64,000 nucleotides of DNA from Megaustenia siamemsis (lineage: Eukaryota > Mollusca > Gastropoda > Stylommatophora > Ariophantidae), in NCBI GenBank assembly GCA_032433765.1, contig JAVIAB010000073.1:70569959-70633958 (forward strand), in the 5' to 3' direction. The notes under the pieces are model-generated. The model worked only from the letters and a program-made list of their open reading frames with translations, made no database searches and was not told where the DNA came from. A program made the translations under genes and the position numbers. Positions within the stretch are counted from its first letter, which is position 1; every line of letters begins with the position of its first letter. Below, piece after piece: positions 1-10,949 of the stretch.

Positions 1-2266
1 ACTTTCTTCTAATGTCTGTATATTTTCTACTTTCTTCTAATGTCTGTATATTTTCTACCTTCTTCTAACGTCTGTATATTTTCTACTTTCTTCTAATGTC
101 TGTATATTTTCTACCTTCTTCTAATGTCTGTATATTTTCTACCTTCTTCTAATGTCTGTATATTTTCTACCTTCTTCTAATGTCTGTATATTTTCTACCT
201 TCTTCTAATGTCTGTATATTTTCTACCTTCTTCTAATGTCTGTATATTTTCTACCTTCTTCTAATGTCTGTATATTTTCTACCTTCTTCTAATGTCTGTA
301 TATGTCCTACCTTCTTCTAATGTCTGTATATTTTCTACCTTCTTCTAATGTCTGTATATTTCCTACCTTCTTATAATGTCTGTATATTTTCTACCTTCTT
401 CTAATGTCTGTATATTTTCTACCTTCTTCTAATGTCTGTATATGTCCTACCTTCTTCTAATGTCTGTATATTTTCTACTTTCTTCTAATGTCTGTATATT
501 TTCTACCTTCTTCTAACGTCTGTATATTTTCTACTTTCTTCTAATGTCTGTATATTTTCTACCTTCTTCTAATGTCTGTATATTTTCTACCTTCTTCTAA
601 TGTCTGTATATTTTCTACTTTCTTCTAACGTCTGTATATTTTCTACCTTCTTCTAATGTCTGTATATTTCCTACCTTCTTCTAATGTCTGTATATTTTCT
701 ACTTCTTCTAATGTCTGTATATTTCCTACCTTCTTCTAATGTCTGTATATTTTCTACCTTCTTCTAATGTCTGTATATTTCCTACCTTCTTCTAACGTCT
801 GTATATTTCCTACCTTCTTCTAATGTCTGTATATTTTCTACTTTCTTCTAATGTCTGTATATTTTCTACTTTCTTCTAATGTCTGTATATTTTCTACCTT
901 CTTCTAACGTCTGTATATTTTCTACTTTCTTCTAATGTCTGTATATTTTCTACCTTCTTCTAATGTCTGTATATTTTCTACCTTCTTCTAATGTCTGTAT
1001 ATTTCCTACCTTCTTCTAACGTCTGTATATTTCCTACCTTCTTCTAATGTCTGTATATTTTCTACTTTCTTCTAATGTCTGTATATTTTCTACTTTCTTC
1101 TAATGTCTGTATATTTTCTACCTTCTTCTAACGTCTGTATATTTTCTACTTTCTTCTAATGTCTGTATATTTTCTACCTTCTTCTAATGTCTGTATATTT
1201 CCTACCTTCTTCTAACGTCTGTATATTTCCTACCTTCTTCTAATGTCTGTATATTTTCTACCTTCTTCTAATGTCTGTATATTTCCTACCTTCTTCTAAT
1301 GTCTGTATATTTTCTACCTTCTTCTAATGTCTGTATATTTCCTACCTTCTTCTAATGTCTGTATATTTCCTACCTTCTTCTAATGTCTGTATATTTCCTA
1401 CCTTCTTCTAACGTCTGTATATTTCCTACCTTCTTCTAATGTCTGTATATTTTCTACTTTCTTCTAATGTCTGTATATTTTCTACTTTCTTCTAATGTCT
1501 GTATATTTTCTACCTTCTTCTAACGTCTGTATATTTTCTACTTTCTTCTAACGTCTGTATATTTCCTACCTTCTTCTAATGTCTGTATATTTTCTACTTT
1601 CTTCTAATGTCTGTATATTTTCTACTTTCTTCTAATGTCTGTATATTTTCTACCTTCTTCTAACGTCTGTATATTTTCTACTTTCTTCTAATGTCTGTAT
1701 ATTTTCTACCTTCTTCTAATGTCTGTATATTTTCTACCTTCTTCTAATGTCTGTATATTTTCTACTTTCTTCTAATGTCTGTATATTTTCTACCTTCTTC
1801 TAATGTCTGTATATTTTCTACTTTCTTCTAATGTCTTTATATTTTCTACTTTCTTCTAACGTCTGTATATTTTCTACTTTCTTCTAATGTCTGTATATTT
1901 CCTACCTTCTTCTAATGTCTGTATATTTTCTACTTTCTTCTAACGTCTGTATATTTTCTACCTTCTTCTAATGTCTGTATATTTTCTACCTTCTTCTAAT
2001 GTCTGTATATTTTCTACCTTCTTCTAATGTCTGTATATTTCCTACCTTCTTCTAATGTCTGTATATTTTCTAACTTCTTCTAATGTCTGTATATTTTCTA
2101 CCTGCTTCTAATGTCTGTATATTTTCTACCTTCTTCTAATGTCTGTATATTTTCTACCTTCTTCTAATGTCTGTATATTTCCTACCTTCTTCTAATGTCT
2201 GTATATTTCCTACCTTCTTCTAATGTCTGTATATTTCCTACCTTCTTCTAATGTCTGTATATCTTC
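1..2266. repeat. 28-bp minisatellite, about 80 units
   Basis: The unit is close to ACCTTCTTCTAATG followed by TCTGTATATTTTCT and repeats without interruption from the window edge, so the array probably extends further left. Units differ at a few fixed positions (ACT/ACC at the start, AATG/AACG, TTTT/TTCC), which allows sub-blocks to be followed. It ends abruptly near 2266 in non-repetitive sequence. No coding potential is evident. Confidence 0.98.
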
Positions 2267-2462
2267 CAATCGTCGTTATCGTTCACTGCCTTTTCTTATC
2301 ACCTCAAGTCCATTAGTGATAGTACTCTCACAATGTTCTCCATCCAGAAAACGTTTGTGAGTTTATCCAACAATATCGCGGTATCCGACACTCGGATTAA
2401 CCTGCCAGGTTTAGCTCAAACAGCCCAACAGCTGTCAGGTGTCGGCGACTCATCTCACCACC

Positions 2463-2805
2463 TGCTATTGGTTATTGGTTATGGAAGGCCCCGGTATCAC
2501 TGCAAACGAATTAAAATCCATAATTGCTCAACCACCCGTGCCAGTGGAATCATCCGAATTACTAACACATCTCCCAAACAAAGAAAGGTAACTGTAGTCC
2601 CCATCGTAGCAGTCTCAGCACACGCCAAAAGACATAAGGCGAAACCGCGCAGAAAGTGAACACAGCCAACTGTTCCCTGTCATACGATATCATCATCCAT
2701 CGTAAATAAGCGGGATATTGAAACATGATCAAAACGGATGAGACACACAGCTCACGGTGTGCATAGAGCACTTAACTCAGTAGCTCCTGCAACAAGCCGG
2801 TCACC
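2463..2805 (-). repeat. Dispersed repeat S3, copy 1
   Basis: This stretch of about 340 bp is the reverse complement of 19998-20337 and 32868-33210, with matching blocks along its whole length, for example the stretch encoding the ATCATCCGAATTA region and the CCCTGTCATACGATATC block. A 108-codon open frame crosses it on the + strand but is not preserved in the other copies, so I treat it as non-coding. The class is unknown. It carries no recognised transposase, reverse transcriptase or clear Pol III boxes. A non-autonomous DNA element or the 5' part of an old SINE are both possible. Confidence 0.75.
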
Positions 2806-3039
2806 ACCTGCGTGAAGGATTAGTGAACAAGAGATCATCAAGATCCTGTTCCATATCGCCGGAATAACCGGGACAAATTTGCTGGGATGCATAAAAAAGC
2901 CAGATTGGCGTTTAATCCATTCAAAATATTTCAAATTCCGATATCCGGAATAGTCAGTCTGGACCTGACACATCGGATTTGATGCTATTTTGAATTATGT
3001 TAATTTACTAGACATTCTTGTTCCTTTTTAAACAGAATA

Positions 3040-3508
3040 ACCGGTCCAACTAAGAATAGCAAAATGTTATGTCTTCTCAACATTCCTATATGGTGCAGAA
3101 ACATGGACATTAGACAAGAAAACAGAACAGAGAATTAAAGCCTTTGAAATGTGGATATGTAGAAGAATAGGTAGAATTGGATGGAAGGAAAAGAAAACAA
3201 ACGATGAAGTCTTAAAACAACTAAAAATGAAAAGAGAAATACTAAACACAATTCAAACAAGACAGATGAGATTTTTGGGCCATGTTAAAAGACAAAACAG
3301 CCTACTAAAAGTAATCCTGGAGGGGAAAATACAAAATAAAAAAGGCAGAGACAGACCAAGACTAACATGGATGAGTAACATCAAAATATGGACAAACCAG
3401 CCTATGACAACCTGCACCATCAAAGCAGGCGACAGAGCAGAATGGCGCTCCATAGTAGCCAACCTTCGGTGCGGAGATGGCACTCGATGATGATGATGAA
3501 CCGGTCCA
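3040..3508 (+). mobile_element. 5'-truncated LINE-A insertion with target-site duplication
   Basis: This is the C-terminal end of a non-LTR retrotransposon polyprotein, lying after the reverse transcriptase core. The frame reads through typical post-RT motifs: LYGAETWTLDKKTEQ, then MWICRRIGRIGWKEKKTND, then RFLGHVKR, and a basic KGRDRPRLTW stretch. It closes just before a (GAT)n 3' terminus at about 3486-3500. The ten bases AACCGGTCCA occur at 3040-3049 and again at 3499-3508, flanking the copy exactly. That is direct evidence for target-primed insertion with 5' truncation. It is closely related to 23155-24391 and 57685-57943. The exact LINE clade (RTE-like is my guess) is not settled by this fragment. 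Confidence 0.9.
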
Positions 3509-3629
3509 GCCATGCGAGTAGGCATTTAAAAAAGGCAACCCGGAACACAGAAATGTTACTGTGACCCCGGAAATGTGTTATCATCAAAACAAGGAACTGA
3601 GAGAACTCGCTAGAGGCATGTGAAATAAC

Positions 3630-3682
3630 ATTCCTTAGTAGCCAGCCTTCAATGCGGATACTACACTAGATGATGATGATGA
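3630..3682 (+). mobile_element. LINE-A 3'-terminal stub
   Basis: About 50 bp match the last bases of LINE-A (GTAGCCAGCCTTCAATGCGG, then a CACTAGATGATGATGATGA-like end). Only the extreme 3' end is present. Its terminal GAT run forms the first unit of the tandem array that follows. Confidence 0.7.
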
Positions 3683-4110
3683 AAACGTTGCTAAACTCAT
3701 CTAATCAGACTCGTGTTCCTGCACTAGATGATGATGATGAAAACGTTGCTAAACCCATCTAATCCTACTCGTGTTCCTACACTAGATGATGATGAAAACG
3801 TTGCTAAACTCATATAATCCTTCCCGTGCTCCTAACACTTGATGATGATGAAAACGTTGCTAAACTCATATAATCCTACTCGTGTTCCTACACTAGATGA
3901 TGATGAAAACGTTGCTAAACTCATCAATCCTACTCGTGTTCCTACACTAGATGATGATGAAAACGTCGCTAAACTCATATAATCCTACTCGTGTTCCTAC
4001 ACTAGATGATGATGAAAACGTAGCTAAACTCATCTAATCCTACTCGTGTTCCTACACTAGATGATGATGAAAACGTTGCTAAACTCATCTAATCCTACTC
4101 GTGTTCCCCT
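3661..4110. repeat. 55-bp minisatellite seeded by a LINE tail
   Basis: About eight units contain CACTAGATGATGATGAAAAC and then a stretch ending in CCTACTCGTGTTC. Units are spaced 55 bp apart (for example GATGATGATG at 3841 and 3896). The first part of every unit equals the LINE-A 3' terminus and the second part is its flank, so the array seems to have grown across the insertion boundary. Confidence 0.93.
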
Positions 4111-5770
4111 GGAATAATCCAACGAAAAGGGAATTCTAAAGCCTAGGCAACACAGAATCACTTCAAACCATGTCCCGGATCTTGTTTATATGGAAAAGAT
4201 CACCTCGACATCTTTAACATTACCTCACGTGACCAGCACTTGGAGCTAAAAATACCTGCTTGCACAGCATGATGATTGTCAACATTAACAGTGGCAACAT
4301 GGAAACATGTGCCACAGACAGAAATGACGCGAATTGATCAGGAGTGGCACTAAAATCAGAGACATAAAGAGACAACATACATTGCAAGGAAAGAAAAGCG
4401 GCAAAAAAAAACGAAGACACCTCAAAAGCACCAACAACATAATTATCCAACTAATTTGTCCTAGTTGTGGAGGAGACATAGTCTAGATTAGGACTAATCA
4501 GTCATAACAGACACTGTGTTCGCCTTTCAGTGGCCTACTATGGCACATCGATCTATGTCCCGAGATAGAAAGTCTGTTATCTAACCCCATCTGCAAAAAG
4601 AGGAGGGGCAATATTCCCCTGAGATGAGTATTTGTGTTAGCGCTGATCATTGCTCTTGTTATTATCCCCTCATGAAATAGTGTAAAATTGGCGTGAATTT
4701 GTTGTGTCGTAGTTTACCTCAAGATGCAATGTTTTGACCCTGCTCATCCGATTCAATACGATATCTTTAGTACCAGGTTTGCCTTCCTCTTGTATTCTAA
4801 ACTCGTTTAGCAAATCCGGTTAGCCTGGCAGACCCAAATGTGAAGGTGGAATGAGGTCGGCTTTCATTACATTCACAAAAAATGTCTTGAGACAACATAC
4901 AAGACAAGTCACAATTAAAGACAACTGTATAAACAAAACAAGTCACAATCAAAGACAACTATATAGACCTGAAATTGCTTCTTTCAAACTTGTTTCAGTA
5001 TAGTAGTTGGTTATTACACAATATCCGAGACTAGAAAAGGCACAGTGGTTATTGTTAATCTACCATAGCTTCTCCATAAAGTTATATTAAACATGACAGC
5101 ATTTCATGCAATTCTTACGTTCTCACATATAATTTGACATTATTACAAATTCAAATAAAATATAAAAAAATACAAGAAGAAAAAGAAAGGACCTCTATAT
5201 GCTTGGTTTTGCATTTATCATCGCGATACATGTTGTTAGTGTCCATATATTTGCTTGAGCATTCCTATATTTTTTAATAACGTGATCTGCGCTAGGTAAG
5301 GCCGCCGTCTTTCTTTTTTTTTTTTTCATACCAAAAAACTATTTTCTGTACCAATTTAAGTTTGAGTGAGATCACAGTCATCTTGATCTCCAAAGATACA
5401 TGTTGCGTTAAGCTAGAAAGTGGGCTCACCATAAAATGAACCCAACTGATCCTCCACAGTAGACTAGCTCATGAACCACTTATCTCTTGCGGCTTACAAA
5501 TTTAAACAATTTAACGTCTTTATTTGTTTGTTTGTTTTACTGAAATAAATAAAATAATAATGAAAGTAAATATAGAATCAAGTTTTCATCGGCTCTTGAA
5601 GCTCTCTGTGTCGTCATTGTAGGGATTACACAATAACGTTTGTCTCTCTTGATTTCTATTTTGGGAAGCATGAAATTCCACAGATACGCCCACTTCAAGA
5701 TAAGGACGAAAACTATACAGCCCATCATAACATCAACATAAATTTCCCTATGCGTGACTTATATGTTTAC
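4111..5770. other. No gene recognised
   Basis: AT-rich sequence with only short chance reading frames. A roughly 45-bp partial duplication (ACAAGTCACAATTAAAGACA and its near copy) lies at about 4890-4970, and a T-run lies near 5310-5330. I see no splice-supported exon or known repeat. Confidence 0.5.
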
Positions 5771-5776
5771 GCAATA

Positions 5777-5992
5777 TATATATATATATATGAAGAGCAC
5801 AGGACTTCGACAACCATGAGTCCACGTCACTCCTTCGGATGATAGAGAAGGGAGTTAAGATGGGCACAGCCAGAAACGAGAAACTTAGTGGACGTGTAAG
5901 AAGACTTATCAACCAACATAGAACTGGAGTCGTCAGTCGCTGGACGCTGTGGGGTTGCTGAGGAGGGGATCTGAGCACCTATGGACATGTTC
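5777..5992 (+). repeat. Dispersed repeat S4, copy 1, with AT microsatellite
   Basis: After a short (TA)n run, the stretch from about 5840 matches the reverse complement of 58650-58805. In both copies the + sense reads MGTARN, then a variable pair, then SGRVRRLINQHRTGVVSR. That suggests a once-coding segment of a transposable element. The end of both copies lies near an AATGATGA motif resembling the LINE 3' ends in this window. I do not recognise the family. Confidence 0.6.
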
Positions 5993-6170
5993 AGAGTGCA
6001 ATGATGACCTAAAAAAGACTTATAAAAATATATGGCGATTTATGTTAAGTTAATATCTGAAAAAGGACATACCCATTGGCTCACAAAGCATACAACAAAA
6101 CTAGAAAGGTTTTAGCTGATAGGAGAGCTAACGTGGAATTCATGTCTAGTTTCTTATTCCGCGATGATAG

Positions 6171-6425
6171 TAAGGTACCCCCGTCACGCCAAGTGGCGTA
6201 TAGGGAATATGGTGTTAGTGACCATACATTTTACAGACCTTCGGCACATGAATTTTGGGGTAATGTGGTCGATATAAAGCCCATGCCGCTTTACTTTCCC
6301 AGAAAAAAATAATCCGGTACCCATTAAAGGCTGGGTGAACCGGAAGTTGGGATTGAACCCTACCTCGATGACAATAAATGTGAGCATAATAAACAAGGTG
6401 AGCCATTTGATGACAGCGATAACAC
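6171..6425 (-). mobile_element. SINE S1 copy a, divergent head
   Basis: The body of S1 is complete on the minus strand: the hairpin block CACGCCAAGTGGCGTA at 6185-6200, the GGTGTTAGTGACCATA block, and the GGTACCCATTAAAGGCTGGG block. The tRNA-like head beyond about 6360 keeps a B-box-like GATTGAACCC but then departs from the head of the other copies. It may use another tRNA-related head or be decayed. Confidence 0.85.
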
Positions 6426-6544
6426 GAAAACATGTGCTAGTCAAAGAGACAATCCCTGTGAGCCTACTACAACACACACACACAATGCTGTGTATGTATT
6501 ATATATATTACGTATGTATGTGCATATGGCATCTTGATCATCTA

Positions 6545-6712
6545 AAGTCTGCTTTTTATAACTAGGCTACCATGATAGTTACTCCCTCTGTCTTGTGCCA
6601 GCTGTCCAGCTTCTGCAGTAGTCAATCCCAGCTCATCTGTGCTATCTTGCAACCACAATCTTCTAGGTCTTCTTCTCCCTTGTTTACCTGGAGCTATATC
6701 CTCCATAATTTT
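6545..6712 (-). mobile_element. LINE-G C-terminal fragment
   Basis: On the minus strand the frame reads IMEDIAPGKQGRRRPRRLWL, then QDSTDELGLTTAEAGQLAQD, then RGSNY. The basic GRRRPRRLW block followed by an Asp-rich helix and AQDR is the usual carboxyl end of LINE polyproteins. No start or 5' part is present. It differs in sequence from families A-F here. Confidence 0.65.
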
Positions 6713-6748
<36 letters not shown>

Positions 6749-6751
6749 CTT
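6713..6751. repeat. (CA)n(TA)n microsatellite
   Basis: A short perfect run of CA dinucleotides passes into TA dinucleotides next to the LINE-G fragment. Confidence 0.95.
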
Positions 6752-6904
6752 ATCTTATATGACCCTTGATAGTGCATTATCCATTATTCTTTGTTTGGTA
6801 GTGCAACTTAGTCGTGACAACTGGTTCATGATTTTAAATGCCTTCTTCGTTTAATATATATCTACCAACTACCGCATAATTAAACATCTCTATAAGATCG
6901 ACAC

Positions 6905-7670
6905 CATTTACAAAACTATGCCATTCTTAGTTTCGTACAAAACACCGCTGTTATCTAAAAGTGACAAAATATACATGGAAAACAAACCAGTAGAAGAGAT
7001 CGATCACTTCATCTATCTTGGAAGTCACATTGATCGAGAAGGGGATACGAGCAAAGAAATTAGAATCAGACTGGCTAAAGCAGCAATGTCTTTCAGAAGC
7101 CTTGAAAAGTTGTGGAAATCAAAACTCATTAGCACAAAACAAAACTTAGGCTATTCAAATCAAATGTACTATCAACCTTACGTATGCGTGTGAAAGCTGG
7201 AAAACAACAAGAGATATAGAAACAAAGTTGAACGCATTCGAAAATAAATGTCTAAGAAAATACTTGGTATAGAATGGAACGAATTCAAAACAAACGAGGA
7301 AATTAGAGAAATCGCCAATCAACCACTAATATCTTCAGTAATAAAGAAAAGACGATGGTCATACGTTGACATGTGATGAGAAGAGATAATATCGAATAGC
7401 AAAGCAATCCCTCATATGGGAAACAACAGGTAAAAGAAAAAGAGGAAGACCCAGGGAGACACTGAGAAGAACATTGATGAGAGAGGCAAGAGCAGCAGGA
7501 ATCGGCTCCCTCAATGAGATAGAACTGCTTGCACAGAACAGAGACAGATGGCGAGATTTGATAAAATATCTTTAAAAGAAAACTGCTAGAACAAAAATTC
7601 ATATAGGAGAAGGTGTATCTTGGTCTACGCCCTATGGGCCGGTACGGCTCGAAAGGTCAATAGATAGATA
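6905..7670 (+). mobile_element. LINE-B fragment, frameshifted
   Basis: This is the post-RT region of a non-LTR retrotransposon. The first open part (from 6918) reads EIDHFIYLGSHIDREGDTSK, then EIRIRLAKAAMSFRSL, the usual YLGS...R...A...F segment. Around 7150-7260 the frame shifts and then continues with KLNAFENKCLRKILGIEWNE. Later frames give KRKRGRPRETLRRTLMREAR and AQNRDRWRDLIKYL before a stop near 7574. The 3' untranslated tail ends in CGGCTCGAAAGGTCAATAGA followed by TAGATA at 7670. It is related to 9304-9773 and 10387-10948. Broken and not expected to make protein. Confidence 0.88.
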
Positions 7671-8275
7671 TCTAAAAGTCTCATTATCAAAGCCACTGAT
7701 TCTCGCAGTCTTGCATGCTCAGTGATTTGATAAAATTATTTGTTCCCTTGGCGACACTGTATAGCAAATAATAATACTTTGAATGCTAATTTTTAAAATG
7801 AACAAATATACTGATATGATAATTCGAATATTTTTGTTTCTCGCAACAGAGATCTCTTTGTTTTGACATTTTCAATAAACATCGACAGCCGGTCCAAATT
7901 TCATGGCGTGCCTCTTGCTGTCCGCGAACCGTACGTTGCTCACCCCCAGCGTTCTGCCTTTGTAATGTATTGCTACAATTCTAAGTGGAGTGATAGCTGA
8001 TGCAGAGCTCGTATCTGTGTTATGGGTCAAAGCTGATGTGTGGCTCGAACGTCATTTATCATCGCAGATTACAAGGGATACGATAATGTTAGTGACGTGA
8101 TGGCCCAGACTGATAATGACAGGCGCTTTATTATAGGCCATCAAATTTATGTCCAACACGGGGGCTTGAAAAAAGTAAACAAATAAATCTTCGTACAATA
8201 ATGGTTCAGTTGTTTATTTCTAGATTGCATTTTTTCAAATGACCGTGGAACATCTGCTACAATCATCTTCTTCTT
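7671..8275. other. No gene recognised
   Basis: Non-repetitive sequence between two LINE remnants. I see no coding frame or repeat that I can name. Confidence 0.5.
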
Positions 8276-8740
8276 CTACCTTTTTAGCTCCCAGTGGAGC
8301 ATAGGTCTTCAACAAACACTTTCCAAGTCGTTCTGTTTTTTGCTATTCTTTTAAGATCATTCCATGTCTTCCCCATCATCTTCATCTCTGTTTCTGTCTG
8401 TCTTCTCCAAGAATTCCTTGGTCTTCCTCTTTGTCTTTTCCCCTGGGGATTCCAAAAAAGAGCCTGTTGTGTAATACTCTCAGTTGGCTTCTGTAGTGTG
8501 TGTCCTATCCAGCGCCATCGTCTTCGCTGTATCTCTTTATCCACTGGTGTTTGACTGGTACATTTCTATAATTCTATGTTAGTGATTTTGTACTGCCATT
8601 TCCATCCTTTTATTCTGCATAAGCATCCATTAATGAAAGTCTGTATCTTCGTGATTGTCAATTTTGTTGTTCTCCATGTTTCACAGCCATATAATAGGAC
8701 CGCCTTAACATTTGAGTTGAAAATTTTTGCTACAATCATG
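8276..8740 (-). mobile_element. LINE-E C-terminal fragment
   Basis: The minus strand encodes VLLYGCETWRTTK, then a degraded KIQTFINGCLCRIKGWK, then (8544-8284) RRRWRWIGHTLQKPTES, ALFWNPQGKRQRGRPRNSWR and TWKVFVEDLCSTGS. This WIGHTLRK...WNPQGKR...RPRNSWRR...LCST signature is common in non-LTR retrotransposons of invertebrates. A frameshift separates the two parts near 8545-8566. The element's 3' end is an AGA-rich run (8265-8285, read on the minus strand). The stretch at 53680-54240 has the same end. Confidence 0.88.
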
Positions 8741-8807
8741 CCCACATATAATAAACAAAGAAGGTTCTTGTGGCTATCACAGCTACCATACCGGGACGAG
8801 ATATCTG

Positions 8808-9065
8808 GAGACAAATAATAATACATGAATATTATTATAGAGGGAAACTTCCGAGGCGGTAATCAGCGAATCATTTCAGAGGAAGAGGTATGTTTACAGC
8901 ACTCGGAAAAAATTACAATCAACAACAGAAAAAAAACACAGAACAATATATGGGTCCTAAGCAGGATCGAACCCGTACTCCTTGGCACAGCGACTTGCCA
9001 CGAAAAGCCAAACGCTAGTATGCTATAGTCATGAAGATGTCGCCTACCTTGAGTTGATGAACGCT
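8808..9065 (-). mobile_element. tRNA-like SINE S6, copy 1
   Basis: The block ACTTCCGAGGCGGTAATC, the GAGGAAGAGGTATGTTTACA block and GTCCTAAGCAGGATCGAACC are shared with 29545-29716. Read on the minus strand, GGGTTCGATCCTGC fits a Pol III B box, with a weaker A-box-like stretch upstream. That suggests a tRNA-derived SINE. Only two copies are visible, so boundaries are approximate. Confidence 0.6.
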
Positions 9066-9303
9066 TCATTTAAACTTATTAATATCGATGTCTAGAATGT
9101 ACGCAGCAGATTGATTTTTTAGAATTATATTTTGGCTTAATTGTAAACATGGAATATAATAATGGTTATTGCATTATTATATTGCTTTCAAAAGTAAGAA
9201 TAGAGAAAATATTAAATAGTTCAGCTATCACAAGTTACCGTACAGGCTGACAGCAGCCGATGACGATCTTGTGTAAGTTAAGAAGAGCGAGGGTTGTGTT
9301 GAT

Positions 9304-9773
9304 CTATTGATCTTTCAAGCCGTAGTCGACCCATAGGGCAGAGACCCAGATACTCTTTCTCTTATCTAATTTTTTTGTTCTAGCAGTTTTCAATTCTTGT
9401 AATGATATGTTTCCATAGATTTTAGAGCAGTGATCTCTGCAATATGTGCCATTTTGGCATGCAAGGTTTCTGCTTTTGAGATTGTGGTTCTGCCCTATGT
9501 GCCGTCTTCGGCTCGAAAGGACAATAGATAGATAGAAAGGTATGTTATCAAATCTCGCCATTTGTCTCTGTTCTGTGTAAGCAACTCCATCTCATTGAGT
9601 GAGCCGATTCCTGCTGCTCTTGCCTCTCTGATCAATGTTCTTCTCAGTGTCTCTCTGGGTCGGCCTCTTTCCCTCTTACATATGGTTTCCCCACATGAGG
9701 GCTTGCTTTGCGGTTATTATCACTTCTCATCAGAGGTCCAACATATGAGCATCGTCTTTTCTTGATTACTGAA
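9304..9773 (-). mobile_element. LINE-B fragment interrupted by S5
   Basis: The reverse complement matches the 3' part of 6905-7670 and 10387-10948, including the ALASLINVLLSVSLGRP complement region and the terminal GGCTTGAAAGATCAATAGAT-like tail at 9304-9323. The sequence is broken at about 9405-9540 by an element in the opposite orientation (S5). It keeps no long frame. Confidence 0.83.
9405..9540 (+). mobile_element. S5 element nested in LINE-B
   Basis: This stretch matches the reverse complement of 41377-41500, with blocks CAGTGATCTCTGCAATATG, GAGATTGTGGTTCTGCCC and TGTGCCGTCTTCGGCTCGAA. It ends in CAATAGATAGATAG and lies inside LINE-B between bases that are adjacent in the intact copy at 10387-10948. 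TATGTT occurs at both edges as a possible short target duplication. It is 5'-truncated compared with the 41.4-kb copy. Confidence 0.75.
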
Positions 9774-10386
9774 GATATTCAATAATATCATAGAAGCCAC
9801 GCATTAGTACGAGCTGACACCTGTCAAAAATTAATCGAGGACAGAAACCTGCAGCTCCCTATAACGCTTAGCTGCGCACGCAGATAGAATAAGAAAATTA
9901 GATAAAAATGTGAAGTTAAAGTATTAGAGACACAGAGCAAGAAGAGAACGATTACATCTCAACAAAGAGAATAAATGTCAGTAGAAAAAAATGAGGTTGT
10001 CGAAAGGTTAATTTAATTGGTTAAAATAACATCTGTCGTCACCATTATCATCATGTTCCATCACGGAGCACAGAGCTAAAACCATTGCTCTCTCTCTCTC
10101 TCTGGGGCGTTCTACTTCTGAGTGTTATTGTTTCTGCAACGTGGCGCTGCCGTCGTCGAAAGGGCGCTGAAATGTCTTCAGGGTAAATAGTAGCCTTGGG
10201 CGCAAATGGGGCGGTGAATAAAAAAATAAAGGAAGCATAGAGGACGAGAAGAAAATATTAAGTGGGTTGCTAGAATGATAAACCGAAATTAGCCGTTTTT
10301 CCAATAAGCAAATGAAATAAGAGCATTCGATTTTTTTGTTGGTAAATCATTGCTGTCAGACAGTAATAGAATATTAAAAATCTTGT
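9774..10386. other. No gene recognised
   Basis: Mostly AT-rich sequence with a short (TC)n run at about 10089-10103. Nothing with coding support is visible. Confidence 0.5.
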
Positions 10387-10948
10387 AGTTCTGTGAATCA
10401 AAATTTAGGCTATTCAGATCAAACGTATTATCAACCATTACGTATGCATGTGAGAGATTGGAAACAAGAGACATAGAAACAAAGTTGAACGCATTCGAAA
10501 ATAAATTTCTATGGAAAATACTTGGTATAGCGTGGAACGAATTCAAAACAAACAAGGAAATTAGAGAAATCGCCAATCAACCACTAATATCTTCAGTAAT
10601 AAATAAAAGACGATGGTCATATGTTGGACATGTGATGAGGAGAGATAATAACCGAATAACAAAGCAAGCTCTCATGTGGGTAAACAACAGGTAAGATGAA
10701 AAGAGGAAGACCTTTTGAGACACTGAGAAGAACATTGATGAGAGAGGCAAGAGCAGCAGGAATCGGCTCCCTCAGTGAGATAGAGTTGCTTGCACAGAAC
10801 AGTGACAAATGGCGAAATTTGATAAAAGATCTTTACAAGGATTGAAAACTGCTAGAACAAAAATTTAGATAAGAGAAAGAGTATCTTGGTCTATGCCCTA
10901 TGGGCCGGCTACGGCTCGAAAGGTCAATAGATAGATAGTTCTGTGAAT
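10386..10948 (+). mobile_element. 5'-truncated LINE-B insertion with target-site duplication
   Basis: The fragment begins in the post-RT region (KLNAFENKFLWKILGIAWNE, then RRWSYVGHVMRRDNNRITKQ, then a frameshift before KRGRPFETLRRTLMREARAA). It runs to the 3' tail GGCTCGAAAGGTCAATAGAT. The bases TAGTTCTGTGAAT at 10386-10398 recur at 10936-10948 exactly at the two ends. This is a clean target-site duplication for a truncated, target-primed insertion. It is about 550 bp long and not functional. Confidence 0.92.
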
Positions 10949-10949
10949 A

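Noticed and set aside
1..2266. CRISPR-like repeat-spacer array
   Set aside because: Units are directly head to tail with no unique spacers, and the DNA is animal. It is a minisatellite. The same holds for all other arrays in the window.
2333..2659. 108-codon basic protein
   Set aside because: The frame lies across repeat S3 and is not preserved in the copies at 20.0 and 32.9 kb.
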